Source: Andalucia godoyi
Taxonomy: Eukaryota; Discoba; Jakobea; Jakobida; Andaluciidae
Assembly: GCA_009859145.1 (NCBI GenBank)
Contig: VRVR01000027.1
Location: 248,001-312,000, forward strand
DNA length: 64,000 nt
Direction: 5' to 3'
Below, one piece after another: positions 21,501 through 31,307 of the stretch. The position numbers were made by a program, and so were the translations under genes. How positions within the stretch are numbered: position 1 is the stretch's first letter; the number at the start of each line of letters is the position of its first letter. A model generated the notes under the pieces. The model did no database searches. It was not told the origin of the DNA and worked only from the letters and a program-made list of their open reading frames with translations.

Positions 21501-22362
21501 TCCTACTTCTCAAATCCTTCCCTTATCTGCTGTGGTTATTGACAAGTTTGAGCTCACGGATAGATTTTCTGGAAAGAAAAAAACGTGGACCGGAAAGAGT
21601 GATTCTGAATATCTTGATTTTGGAAATCAGATACCGCCACCGACTTCTTCCAAGATGTGCGTTGTTGCTGGTTCACATTATTGCCTCACAATCCCATCTT
21701 TTGTATCATTTTGTCGACAAGGTCGCGCTTCTCTGACGAAGAAAAACAAAACTTTTCCTCCCCAGCTCATTTCTCGTCCCACTGGAAATGATTTGGCCAT
21801 TTTTGAAATCTCGGATGTTGACAAAAGCTTGTTGTTCAACTCGGGCAAATTGACTCCTCTTCTGATGCCCATCGGGACAGAATTGGAAACTTCTACTATT
21901 CGGTGGCCTTTTTCTCAGTTTTTTATCCAAGATCCTCTTTTATCCATTTGTGATTTTCTCACTCAAGCCAGGCGACTTCAGTGTCGATTTGAGTGTTCAA
22001 AATTTGGGCTGTCGAGCGGATGGACTGTTGGTTTTCTGGATTCTGTTGCCCCCGTTGGAAGTTCTCCTCAAGGGTATAATTTTCCGTCGCTTTTGAAGAT
22101 CAGAGCAGACGTTTCTGGTTCATGTTGCGGTCGGGTATTGTCAGGACCAGGAGATTGTGGTGCATTATGGATAGTTACAAGAGTGGTATGTCCAAGCATC
22201 GTTTCTCAACAAATATCTGATTATGCGCGGTCTTTAGTGAATGTGATAATTGGGGTTCACATTTCTGGAGGAACTGAATTGGATTCTTCTGTATTTGCGC
22301 GGGCTCTTCCGTCTGAAATATTTATTTCCCAACTCTTTAACTCCGTTGGCAATCTGCAGTAA
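18565..22362 (+). CDS. SLIP-GC/dynamin-like GTPase fused to chymotrypsin-like protease
   Basis: The N-terminus is a large GTPase: P-loop GETGAGKS (residues 57-64), a Thr in SGTHVPV near 86 as switch I candidate, and DMPG (278-281) as G3. A clear TKxD-type G4 is missing. The P-loop followed by LINALLG and LPP resembles dynamin-superfamily nuclear GTPase SLIP-GC relatives. A long, mostly helical middle follows. The last 310 residues resemble a chymotrypsin-fold protease: LGGFISAGGRVFGVLCGH (His954), GNDLAIFEI (Asp1076), GPGDCGALW (Cys1198 in the nucleophile position) and IIGVHISGG as a substrate-pocket strand. This suggests an H-D-C triad. It is the only gene in the loop and the only large gene of this locus not duplicated. 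A GTP-controlled protease acting in defence or cell death is possible; that is inference. Confidence 0.85.
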   Translation: MFQRLFLTYNAFNSIESSLSGIDADIRITPLRQQLSAVRQSLEQSVHGRKAAVAFFGETGAGKSCLINALLGTPLCLPPGAGESGTHVPVIIQKDDMVDKYSVRRIFWDPKELLANLWEAARSAKLVSTKGCDQKLTTTGLSDSSENSTAGNDSQSSDVYEDCLPMAVPPQLPVHDSAILEVAEQIFGKATRFEDDKKKRYREVLHSVKLNRDYLQNPEYFGDPQSVFEYIRDHVERKANTVHSIQTDKEIENFFLRNVVIRGPFPDAMVPDGMVLMDMPGLMDGEWMSQFAVVSELHRSSRAVLVVKNDTPGNHQMIQDLFALIFSLCSSSHNLNLVNNFIIAISHKGCKPPQVSQKYVKGYLENFETQRMKASPDSNSSKPTFVAVNSVMCLIHKKGVSLKQPALLEMWNLEADEFDDILHNGKTTAVAYMADLCDMCQNLFSTNVASNLRDLKKLVSYLRAQSRGDIYSSELFRIDYEKLRLSLARCLLKGQRRLEDYCKETKDRGLLRLVAHVSRFMEDAEDVDETILVLARRIFVGSDARPQIWWFKFVSFASQIAREAYDDCLIAVEKFASHADGLSGVRPDDFLGWHWTLRLELDLLFNGVASRASAQLENSVEILMDSIRTRTGDIILRTNSISAQESDSTEEAAVEEQQVVQFQNFVKSLSENFFSVQKLVNLFDDLPKNPTLWTKRPKSISSTIFDEITNVLECLDSQSTFSGQGLIGDLTAALQQYRERLKQLMFPQKWSAGSEPGIFLAKLLSDPAKCSLALICKKLGVFFAPYMFGHFVDERSCPKNERLENAMIDYFRKSGWDATTVLRDLHSTDDNDCRYTWTWFDFLISIRDQLHVCGFLLDHVEATTEFKFYLKLSSDDVLVAVHDRLLSLWRRRMNGFTCSPPPLCLVKESSSFAFESVEASGMSFCANACVGSTSNTLGGFISAGGRVFGVLCGHLFLDIKDVVRVECCKVPLFPDDVVSPTSQILPLSAVVIDKFELTDRFSGKKKTWTGKSDSEYLDFGNQIPPPTSSKMCVVAGSHYCLTIPSFVSFCRQGRASLTKKNKTFPPQLISRPTGNDLAIFEISDVDKSLLFNSGKLTPLLMPIGTELETSTIRWPFSQFFIQDPLLSICDFLTQARRLQCRFECSKFGLSSGWTVGFLDSVAPVGSSPQGYNFPSLLKIRADVSGSCCGRVLSGPGDCGALWIVTRVVCPSIVSQQISDYARSLVNVIIGVHISGGTELDSSVFARALPSEIFISQLFNSVGNLQ

Positions 22363-22883
22363 TTCATAGGACATGTATTGGACAGCTTCTATTTTCAACA
22401 GTCGTGATTTCAGTGGTTCTGGTAATTACCTTCACTTTGCTGTTGCCGGTTTGAATGAACCATTTCAGAGATAGAGTATTGTGTGTCTTGTCACTTTGAA
22501 TTGATAAAATAACTTGTGGCTCACGTACATTGTTCTTGTGATATAATTAATTCAACCCGGAGACATCAGCTTTACTATTAACAGCATTCCCAAGTTTTCT
22601 GAGTCAGCAACTTCAAATCCGTTTATTTCACTGCTGAGGGGTTTCCAATTGCACGTATGTGGATCTGCGATTTGTGTCGAACCCTCTTGAATCGTTTTCA
22701 TAGAAATTGCCCTTGATGGAGCCGAACTTTGTGGCACCCAGGCTTGCCACAGCATAACAGAATATTATGGATGTCTTTGAAACATCAGAAATTTGGCACG
22801 GGAAAGGATCATATCTCTCGTCGGGAGGACCGCAAAATTGGAGGGGTTGTTGAAAAATCACTCATGCAGTCATGCGGCAGGTG
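22363..22883. other. Right flank of loop, no gene seen
   Basis: AT-rich single-copy sequence after the GTPase stop, with no convincing frame. It ends ...GGCAGGTG directly against the transposon end CACC. The flanking dinucleotide here is TG, not the TA expected of a normal insertion. Confidence 0.5.
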
Positions 22884-25052
22884 CACCAAAACATCGCGGA
22901 TTACAAGCGGTCCATTTTATGGTGTAAGAGATCCATTTTGAATTGTCAGCTTTACCCTAAAACAGCAACCGAATAAGCAGAGAAACATGGCCGACAAAGA
23001 ATGCGATCCATTTAAAGTATGAAAAGCCGCGACCCAACAGACGCAAGAATCCCTGTCCAACATTCCGATTCCGGAAGTTCCCCAGGAAGTGCTGCAGCGA
23101 GTCCGTCAAGGGACCTAACCCCAAGCACCAGCCAAGGTAACAACAACGCAAGTACCCCGGCAGTCAAGTCACCCGCGATACGGAGAACAAATGTGAATGC
23201 AGCCAGGCTCTTGCAGCAACCGAGTGAGGCTGTACAACTCGTTGTCTCCACCGATGTTGGAGAGCAGAACATGCCCCAGCTGCCCGAAGACCACTTTCCA
23301 GAGCTCAGCCATACCACCCTGACGGATTTCATGTCGAAATCGCAGAGGTTGCGTCTTCAGGAGCAAGAAAAAAGAGATAAGGAAGCGACTGCAAAAGCAG
23401 AGCTGGCAAACAAAGCCAGAGAGGCCACCATCCAAGCAGGGGTTCGTCAATTCTTAATGACAGTGGCCGTTGACACCAGCGTGGAACAGAAAAAACAGGA
23501 AGACCAGGAGTCGCACGAAGGTGAAGAAGAGAAAGCGACACAGCATCGACAACCAAAGGACACCATCTGCCGGAGAGACAAGGAGATTGTCTGGAACAGC
23601 ATACGCAACGATACATCCACATTGCACGATCTGGCCGTCGTTTTGAATCACAAAGAAGAGACTCTGTACCAGACATTTCACCGGATGCAAAAGCGGGCGA
23701 GATGGGGAGAAGATCCGCTTCAGCCACTCGCGCACGGAGCGATGAATCCCCAAGTGCCGACGACCTCGACTATTTTTTGATGACCAGCTTCTTTGGGCAG
23801 CGCGGCACTGGTCATCGACAACACTCTCCACTACAAAGACCTGGTGGGAATGATGCAGAAGCAGTTTCCAAAACTGGAACAGCACGATCGGGAAAACGGG
23901 GCTGCAGTGCTACAGCACTGGATGCATTTACATTTGGGATTCTGAGCAACTGATTTCTATCCAGCCTCCCTAAGCAGAAATTTGCCGAGGATCATCGAAG
24001 CAAGGTACCAGTACGCAAAGATGATGTCGACTGTGAAACGTGCGGAGTACGACAATGCAATCTTCATCGACGAGACACCGTTCAATGTTTGCGTGTTCCC
24101 AAGCGAAGGCCTGAGTGTGAAAGGATGCAGACCGCTGGTGCCGAATGGAAGCTCGACCTTCCGAACGTTTCTGCAATCGAGGCGTGAACAAAGAGAGGAT
24201 CGCGTATTTTGGGTGCTACCTCGGCAGCGTCAAAGCGCAAACATACGCTGATTTTCTCAAACATCTCTTCGCCGAGTTGCAGAAGACTGGAGGAATTCCC
24301 AAGGAAGGGGATCCAAAACAGCTCATTGTCCAGGACAACTGTGCTATCCACAAAGCAAAAATCTGAAATCCCAGAAGGCATTGAAATGTGCTTTTTGCCC
24401 CCGTACTCGCCGTTTCTCGATCCGTGTGAGGAAGTCTTCAGCATGTGGAAATGGTATTTCACACAGATTGTGATGAACACTCTTCCGCATTCAAAGGAGA
24501 ATCTTGTCGACTTGATATGCAAGGCCTACCGCCAAGTCACTTCTTCTGGAATCAAAGGTGCCTGGAATCATACTCTGTCGTCCTTCATAGATTCCTTGGA
24601 CCGTCTGCCGGTATCAACGCAGCGGCTTCTTGACCACGTTCACACAGGAGACGAGAAGGAAGCTGCGGCGATTCGCAAATTCAAAGAATGGGGGTTGGAG
24701 TACACCCCGGCAAGAACGGACGCATCGATAGGACTCAGCGAAGAACACGAAGAGACTGTTGAAGAATCAGACACTGGAGAGCCACAGCCAGCAGGCGCCA
24801 CCATCCATGCTGTTCAACAACATCTGGGAGAAGGACAAGATGATGATGATGACTAGGAAATTCGAAGTGAGCGCTCCGTCTGACTTTCCTCGTAAAACAT
24901 CAAAACAGCGGTGCACCGTGCAGCTGAGCGAAATAAAGAAGAACGCGGGAAAAAAAGAAGGAATTTTGGATCTTTGGCGTCAAGCCTTACAATTCAAAAT
25001 GGATACCTGACTGTAAAAATGGATCGCTTACACAATCCGTGATGTTTAGGTG
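22884..25052 (+). mobile_element. Tc1/mariner/IS630-type transposon (right copy)
   Basis: Inverted second copy of the 2169-bp element. The outer end is flanked by TA (25053-25054). The inner end at 22884 is preceded by TG, forming the small palindrome GGTGCACC across the junction. The asymmetry with the left copy, which has TA on both sides, suggests that this inner junction is the rearrangement breakpoint. Confidence 0.88.
23019..24856 (+). pseudogene. Frameshifted DDE transposase (right copy)
   Basis: Same broken gene as in the left arm, here on the plus strand. Landmarks: ATG 23019; first segment to 23780; a second frame near 23805-23950 with LQHWMHLHLGF; FIDE block at about 24064-24078; QDNCAIH at about 24331-24351; PPYSPFLDP from about 24397; stop at 24856 after a run of Asp codons. 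All frame changes are identical to those of the left copy. Confidence 0.85.
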
Positions 25053-25055
25053 TAA

Positions 25056-25253
25056 GTGGTGGTTGCAGCAATTCACCGGGCTTGGGAGGTGCCATTGATC
25101 GGGAGACAGCTGCGTCATTTGATTCTAGATTCGAACGTCAAAGATCAGTCGGCAAACGGCGACGCCTGGAAACTCTTCATGCAACGTGCAAAAGAACTGT
25201 TGCGCTGTCGCATTTCGCACTTTTTTGACAAGGAAATTTATCGGTCTGGGTAA
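25056..25253 (+). pseudogene. Gene remnant abutting the transposon (right copy)
   Basis: Mirror of 15927-16124. The open stretch starts at the transposon's outer TA and ends at 25253, 37 bp before the phospholipase D start. It is a 3' gene fragment of unknown family. Confidence 0.35.
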
Positions 25254-25290
25254 TTAAGATCTATCTATCTTTTCTTGTTTTTACAATCAA

Positions 25291-26850
25291 ATGCAAAACT
25301 CCATTCAATCTTTAGTTGACGGCAACAGTTATTTTGAGGCACTTGACAAAGCATTGCAAAGTTGTCGAAAATGCTTTATCATTATTGGCTTGTCTTTGGA
25401 TCCGTTAACTCAATTGAAAGAAGGCAGAGCGCTTCATCAGGCGTTGAACGATGTTATGGAGCGAGACAAAGATTCATGTGGGTTTATCGTTTGTTGGAAA
25501 ATCAAAGCAGATGCCGAGGAATGGAAGCTTCTATGTTCTACGCATAGATCACGGTTATTTGTGAAAGAAATGAGTAGATTGTTTAGTCTAAGTGAAAGTG
25601 TCATCTGGAGCCGGCATGAGAAAATTGTCGTCGTGGACAATCGAACTGTATTCTTTGGTGGTCTCGATATTTTACCAGATAGGTATGATACACAACTCCA
25701 TGGAACGGTCCCATTTCCGCGCGGGGTATATAACAAGCTATTTCCACGATGGGCTCACGACACCCGACTGCCTTGGCATGACTTGAATGTTTCATTTGAA
25801 GGAACAGGCTCTGAGATTTGTTCCCATGCCTACCATCGCCTTACACACGCATTCGGGAAGAACAAATATGCTGTACAGGTTCTGAGGAATATGAGAGAAA
25901 ATCACTTTTCGAAATGCTCGCGGGATTCCAAGGTTCGGTTCTTCATGAATCCGTTCCGGAAGGATTTTGAAACTCCTCATCCAATTGCAGCGGAGTACAT
26001 TCATCTCATTCATACAGCGAAAGAATTGATATATGTAGAAAATCAGTATTTTTCCAGTCTTCACATCCATGAGGAAGGAGAAGTAATTCGAGATACGCCA
26101 ATGTCCGCGTTGGCGGATCGTCTAGTTCGAGCAGTAGAAAACAACGAATCATTTAGAGTTGTGATCCTTTTACCGGCCTTTCCCGATGCCGAAATCTGTC
26201 CTTTGTCGTTGGGTTCTCCGTTACATGCTGCTACTCGCACTTCTATTGATGCCTTCATTGAGCACGTGAGCTCGCGCGTGAATGAGGATAAGCGAGATGA
26301 TGTGGTAGATTTCATCGCATTTTCGGCGTTAATGAATTACTCCTTGAAAAGCCAATCAACTCAAGAGAGTGGATATCTTGTCGAATCGTGTAGCATGATT
26401 TATGTGCACTCGAAACTTATGATTGTTGACAAGCAAATTGCGGTCATTGGTTCAGCCAATTTCAACGATCGAAGCTTTGAGCAAGATCAAGAATTGATTG
26501 CAACCATACATGACGAGAAATTTGCTACCGATCTTTTTCATGATTTGTGGACGGAGCATCTCGGTCCAAACATCGATACAACAGTATCCTCCGTGGATCT
26601 TTTCACATTATGGCGAACGAAGGCCAACAACCTAGGTCGAATGATTCAGAAGTACATGCTGCCTGTCCCCAACAACAGCTTCAAGGAAAGGAAGGATTGG
26701 AAGTTTCATATGTATCAGATTCGTGAAAAACGGAGGTACATATGTGAATTACCTGATGATATTCAGAATTGTCGAGTGTATGAGTACCCTCGATCCGCGC
26801 TCTCTGGTGATTTACTCGATTCAGACACGAAAAAGAAAGAATTATACTGA
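25291..26850 (+). CDS. Phospholipase D-family protein (right copy)
   Basis: Identical to the gene at 14330-15889, 519 residues. HKD motif 1 starts at nucleotide 25615 and motif 2 at 26407. The leader before the ATG, after the repeated CTAT tract, is T/C-rich (TTTTCTTGTTTTTAC). Two identical copies would double the dose of this enzyme if both arms are real. Confidence 0.92.
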   Translation: MQNSIQSLVDGNSYFEALDKALQSCRKCFIIIGLSLDPLTQLKEGRALHQALNDVMERDKDSCGFIVCWKIKADAEEWKLLCSTHRSRLFVKEMSRLFSLSESVIWSRHEKIVVVDNRTVFFGGLDILPDRYDTQLHGTVPFPRGVYNKLFPRWAHDTRLPWHDLNVSFEGTGSEICSHAYHRLTHAFGKNKYAVQVLRNMRENHFSKCSRDSKVRFFMNPFRKDFETPHPIAAEYIHLIHTAKELIYVENQYFSSLHIHEEGEVIRDTPMSALADRLVRAVENNESFRVVILLPAFPDAEICPLSLGSPLHAATRTSIDAFIEHVSSRVNEDKRDDVVDFIAFSALMNYSLKSQSTQESGYLVESCSMIYVHSKLMIVDKQIAVIGSANFNDRSFEQDQELIATIHDEKFATDLFHDLWTEHLGPNIDTTVSSVDLFTLWRTKANNLGRMIQKYMLPVPNNSFKERKDWKFHMYQIREKRRYICELPDDIQNCRVYEYPRSALSGDLLDSDTKKKELY

Positions 26851-26981
26851 TAATTGAAGGAAATCGATGAAACACATGTGTCCATATCGCCAGAATCCGT
26901 CAGAGCGCTCGCTAAAGAATGCAGGAAAATGAAGCGATAGAGAAAGATGTGTGTGTAGGTGCGAAGCGCCATCTCATGTGT

Positions 26982-29966
26982 CTACACAGACTCAGAAAAG
27001 GCTTTCCTGTATCGTTCAAAAAGCTTTGTTTGCTCGTTTGTAAAATAAAACCCAGCAGTTTTCAGAGTCCTCGTCGCAATAAACTTTTCGCGATCCGACC
27101 ATTTAGCATGGTTGAAGACTTCAGACAGAACATTGCGTCCATTTTTCCTCATTTCCTTGATACTGTCACGGAAACATTGCATGTCTGAAGCAAGCATTTC
27201 GAATCCTCTAGTGTCTACTCGAGAAAGCACCTGATCCACAGTGAGGTCCCACGGGATTTTCGGCTTTTTTTCATCGTCAAAGGTCAACCACAAAAGATCG
27301 TTGAGATCACTGTGTTTTTCAATCAATCTTGCGAACCCGAAATCTTGAATGGCAATATCGACCAATTCCAACTTATCCTTTCGCACCCACGAAGACCGCA
27401 TAATGACCCATATAACGACATTCAAAATATCGAGATGACGATCCAAATTGCCTTTTCCAAACTGATACATGACGTCCCAAGCGTTTTTACAGTCCTCGAG
27501 AGACTGCAATGTCTGCATGTTGTTAGATAGCTGTTGAATTGTAGACTGCACAACGTTTTGGTATAACGTTTGACGAGGTGTGATTGTCAAATGAGGCACG
27601 TAATCAACTTGAAAACAACGTTTCCACAGGTCATGGAACATCGCACGCAAATCCTTGTCATTATAGTCTTCAGCACAGTCAAACGTAATGCTGAGATGGT
27701 CTCCATTTTCTGACAGATCGAAAAGAAATCCAAAGAGAACATATCCATTGTCCGATACACATCGCGACACCCATTTTCCATATTCTGTGATCGAATACGA
27801 TGAAAGACCAATAACACAGCCAAGTTCACGGTTAGTCAGGTCGAGAAAACACTTTTTAGAAATCTCCGGGAAGTTGCTCCATGTTGACTGATATGACTTC
27901 TCGATATCTTCTTCATACAAACACTTCAGGCCTCGTCCTTTGAGCAATGATAATGTTCTTGATCGAAATACAGACAATACTGGAATAGACAGAGGAAATC
28001 CGGTCACCTTCTTCGACAAAAAATCAAACAAGAACTGGAGAATGATACTGCGATATTCCAGTAGTTGCACTTTTTCGATGAGTTGTGACAATGTCAAAGT
28101 GTCATCTTCATATATACTCTCAAACAAAGCGAAAAGGTTTTCGTCTTCTGAGAAAGTACTTAAAACCATTCCGTTTTTCCGAATCTGCAGTTTGTATGAA
28201 GTACCGCCTACAAAAGCATGTGCAACAACCGACATAGAAGGCTGCAACAAGCCGTAAAGAACATCTTTGATGCTACTGAAGCTCGGAATGTGGTATTTCC
28301 AAAAGATGGAGAGATGTAAAATATCATTCCAGGCGTCCCAAATGACGATGCTGTCATCAAAAGTAATCTTCAGGGACTTTTGCTGCACATCAACATCTAA
28401 TGATTTGATCGACGGGAAAAGTTGATGGGTCGCGTTGGCGTTATGAGGACTGTTTGGATCACATAAATGATGAAGGAACATATCCTTTGAGTCAAAAATC
28501 AGATCTTGAACCGGTATTAACGCATGGTCGAAAAGCCACACACCCAAGCGCTTCCAGATCAAAGAACTGGATATATCCACATGCTTTGAACGCAATTTGT
28601 AAGTCAAAGTAAGGCAATCTTGAACTTCTTGCCGCAAAGGATCCGTCGAAATAAGCCATAGATGTTGAGCGGAAAACAGGAAGACACCTAGAAAAGGGCG
28701 AAAAGATTTCGATATCAAAAGAGTATCATGTTGATAAACCTGCTTGAAGCACTGAAAGCAACAAAACAAAGAAAACAGGAAATCTTCGTAATTTCCAGAC
28801 GACAAGCCGCTTTCAAAGGATGCTCTGCAGAAATGAAAGCTAGCAGTCCAGAATTCCGACATGGATGTTTGATTCAACCTCAGTGACTGCAGAGTGGAAG
28901 AAGAGTTCTCTCGCTCAATAAACCATGAAGGCGAAGGATTGAAGGGTGTGGGTTTCTCCATGAGATCTTCATCATTTTGCTTTTGCTTTTTTGATGTTTT
29001 TCGAGGAGAAAGGGGACCTGAAGATGAATGAGAGAGAATGACGACTTCTTTGTCACTTGGTGTCCAGGAGAACCCCAGGTCATGTTGCACTTGAGCGTTA
29101 AACAAAAGTATCCGCATTTTCTCGCGCAATTCCGGTCTGCAATGACTCCAGGAACTTCGAAGATCCACGAGTTCCATACATCTTCTAAGATTGGATTCGA
29201 AATCTTTCTTCGAACGACGGATTAAAGCGCTGTAAAATAGCATTTTGGCAAGAACCCATCTGCGAGCATATTCTGTGTCCCCGGATGATTCTACCTGGCA
29301 GAACTGAGAAGCCATCTTCAAAAGATTTTGACAATCTTGAAGAACAGGTGCATTCTTTGCCCGGGTGATAACATAGTTTGCAAAACACAGTGCGCATTGG
29401 ATAATGTCGTTGGGCATATCATTAGCAAGTTGCTCGTCATTGATTATCACTTCAAAGAAAGGACGGTAACCCTGAAGGATGCTCATAGAACAATTATTCA
29501 TCTCGATCACCCGAAACATACACTCGCAAGTAAGAACAATAAATGAACACATTTGCGTGCGAAGAAGTCCAAGGTCTTTCGACATCGACATACAAAATTG
29601 TGAGGTCGCTGTCTGATCTTGTGAAATCAATGCCAACCATACCGACCATAATTTGGAAGCGGATTTAAAGTTTCCCTGAGGCCTACGACCGCCAAGGCAC
29701 TGATCACAAAATGTATCAAGTTTCAGGTAACGTTGGATTTTCCGAAAACCATCATCACCTTGAGTGACGAGCGCGGAAATACGGCTCTTCCAAAAAGCAT
29801 CCACATAAATCCGAAATGAAAGGGGATCGTGTTTTCGATGACTGAATAAAATCCAGGATATGGTTTCTTCGAGAAGATCTAGAATTTTTGTCACATCAAA
29901 GTTCAACTTGTCAATTTTCGAATCTTCGAAGGAACAAATCCATGAGCTGATCAAGGAGAATTTCAT
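26982..29966 (-). CDS. 994-residue orphan protein (right copy)
   Basis: Identical to the gene at 11214-14198. The ATG is at 29966. It runs tail-to-tail with the phospholipase D gene, 131 bp apart. Family unknown; no catalytic or membrane motif seen. Confidence 0.8.
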   Translation of the reverse strand: MKFSLISSWICSFEDSKIDKLNFDVTKILDLLEETISWILFSHRKHDPLSFRIYVDAFWKSRISALVTQGDDGFRKIQRYLKLDTFCDQCLGGRRPQGNFKSASKLWSVWLALISQDQTATSQFCMSMSKDLGLLRTQMCSFIVLTCECMFRVIEMNNCSMSILQGYRPFFEVIINDEQLANDMPNDIIQCALCFANYVITRAKNAPVLQDCQNLLKMASQFCQVESSGDTEYARRWVLAKMLFYSALIRRSKKDFESNLRRCMELVDLRSSWSHCRPELREKMRILLFNAQVQHDLGFSWTPSDKEVVILSHSSSGPLSPRKTSKKQKQNDEDLMEKPTPFNPSPSWFIERENSSSTLQSLRLNQTSMSEFWTASFHFCRASFESGLSSGNYEDFLFSLFCCFQCFKQVYQHDTLLISKSFRPFLGVFLFSAQHLWLISTDPLRQEVQDCLTLTYKLRSKHVDISSSLIWKRLGVWLFDHALIPVQDLIFDSKDMFLHHLCDPNSPHNANATHQLFPSIKSLDVDVQQKSLKITFDDSIVIWDAWNDILHLSIFWKYHIPSFSSIKDVLYGLLQPSMSVVAHAFVGGTSYKLQIRKNGMVLSTFSEDENLFALFESIYEDDTLTLSQLIEKVQLLEYRSIILQFLFDFLSKKVTGFPLSIPVLSVFRSRTLSLLKGRGLKCLYEEDIEKSYQSTWSNFPEISKKCFLDLTNRELGCVIGLSSYSITEYGKWVSRCVSDNGYVLFGFLFDLSENGDHLSITFDCAEDYNDKDLRAMFHDLWKRCFQVDYVPHLTITPRQTLYQNVVQSTIQQLSNNMQTLQSLEDCKNAWDVMYQFGKGNLDRHLDILNVVIWVIMRSSWVRKDKLELVDIAIQDFGFARLIEKHSDLNDLLWLTFDDEKKPKIPWDLTVDQVLSRVDTRGFEMLASDMQCFRDSIKEMRKNGRNVLSEVFNHAKWSDREKFIATRTLKTAGFYFTNEQTKLFERYRKAFSESV

Positions 29967-30303
29967 GATAACAACGATAGGTCCGCAAACAAGAAAAAAG
30001 CGAAACAATGACCAAACTCAAAGAGGACAGTTACGTGATTTTCAAATTGTAGGTTTCGAGGTAGAGCGAAGAATTCTGGTGTTTTCATGCTCCCCACGGC
30101 CCAGCCACGTAGTCACGTGAGACTGTCGTTGCAAAAATCGGTTTTTCCCCGCCTTTTTTTTGAGGAGTGCACAGCATCCAGCATCAACTATTGATTTTAT
30201 ACAGTGCAGCGACCGAAATTCACCAAAACAACAATTTCCAGAAGTTGATTGCTGCCTCAGCTTTGTTTTTCTGTTCAACATCTTCTTCTTTTTCTCACGG
30301 CAA

Positions 30304-31038
30304 ATGAACGCTAGTGGGTCCGCGAGTTTTTCGCTAAACCAATTAGAATTGGTTTTGACTCAGTTGCTTTCGCAACTCAAAGAAAGGGAGGCATCTCTGA
30401 GAAACAAGTTATGTTCCAGGTCTCGGACCGGAGGACTGCACAGTCGCGTAGTCGCAAGTCGTTGTGCGGCCTAACGAGGACGATGCCACGAACAATGATG
30501 CACCCGCGGAGACAGGAGCTTCTCGTTCTGCAACTGCCGCTGAACAGTTATCTCCACCTGCAACAAATTCTCAAAGCCATCCGCAGTCCAATATGACAAG
30601 CGCTGGACTTCGGGGTGGCCAGCAACATGTTATCCATTCCTCTTGGCGCACGACTATTTTTAATTTGTTTCCTAACGAACCCTCCAAGTCTCTTCGACTC
30701 ACCAGTGAATTGGATTCTTTTGCAAGTATTTGCAAGGCATAACAGAAGTTCTGCTGAAGAAACGGTCTCGTCCTTCAGGGATGAAGAAACTGACATATGA
30801 CACCGATGACGAGCTGGACAGAGACTGCAACACCTGTAATGCTCTCTACAATGCATATCATCACTCGAGAGACCTGCAAGACTTCGCGAAACGGATTGGG
30901 ACTGTACGTGATGAGCGCAAAACTCGACGTTCTACAGATAGCGGTAACCGATTCTCGGCTGATATAAAGCCTCGCCGTGTCTTCGAGCAGCTTGAAGTGT
31001 TTGTTGTGTGTTTCCATGAAATGGCCGCATGGCAGTGA
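30304..31038 (+). pseudogene. Frameshifted coiled-coil/Ser-rich gene (right copy)
   Basis: Mirror of 10142-10876, with the same two frame changes (near 30449-30472 and 30728-30731). The T-rich leader CTTCTTCTTTTTCTC lies just before the ATG at 30304. Confidence 0.5.
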
Positions 31039-31307
31039 TATGCTCTGCGGTGGTTTGATTGTTTTGATACTTCTTTTGCTGCCTCTCTATTAAAAATGCT
31101 CGATTGTCCGTTTGTTTCCAGAAACTTCTGTCTCGAATCATGGTCAACGACATGGGAATCGAATAGCTGAATTTTGTGTAAAGAACTGTCATTGCTTCAG
31201 TGTGCAACATCTGATCAATAATAATGAGCGTGTTTCATACGGTTTTTCTTGTTCAGATCGTTCACTTCTGTAGGTACTGGCAATGACACTCACAGGTAAT
31301 CAGGAAT

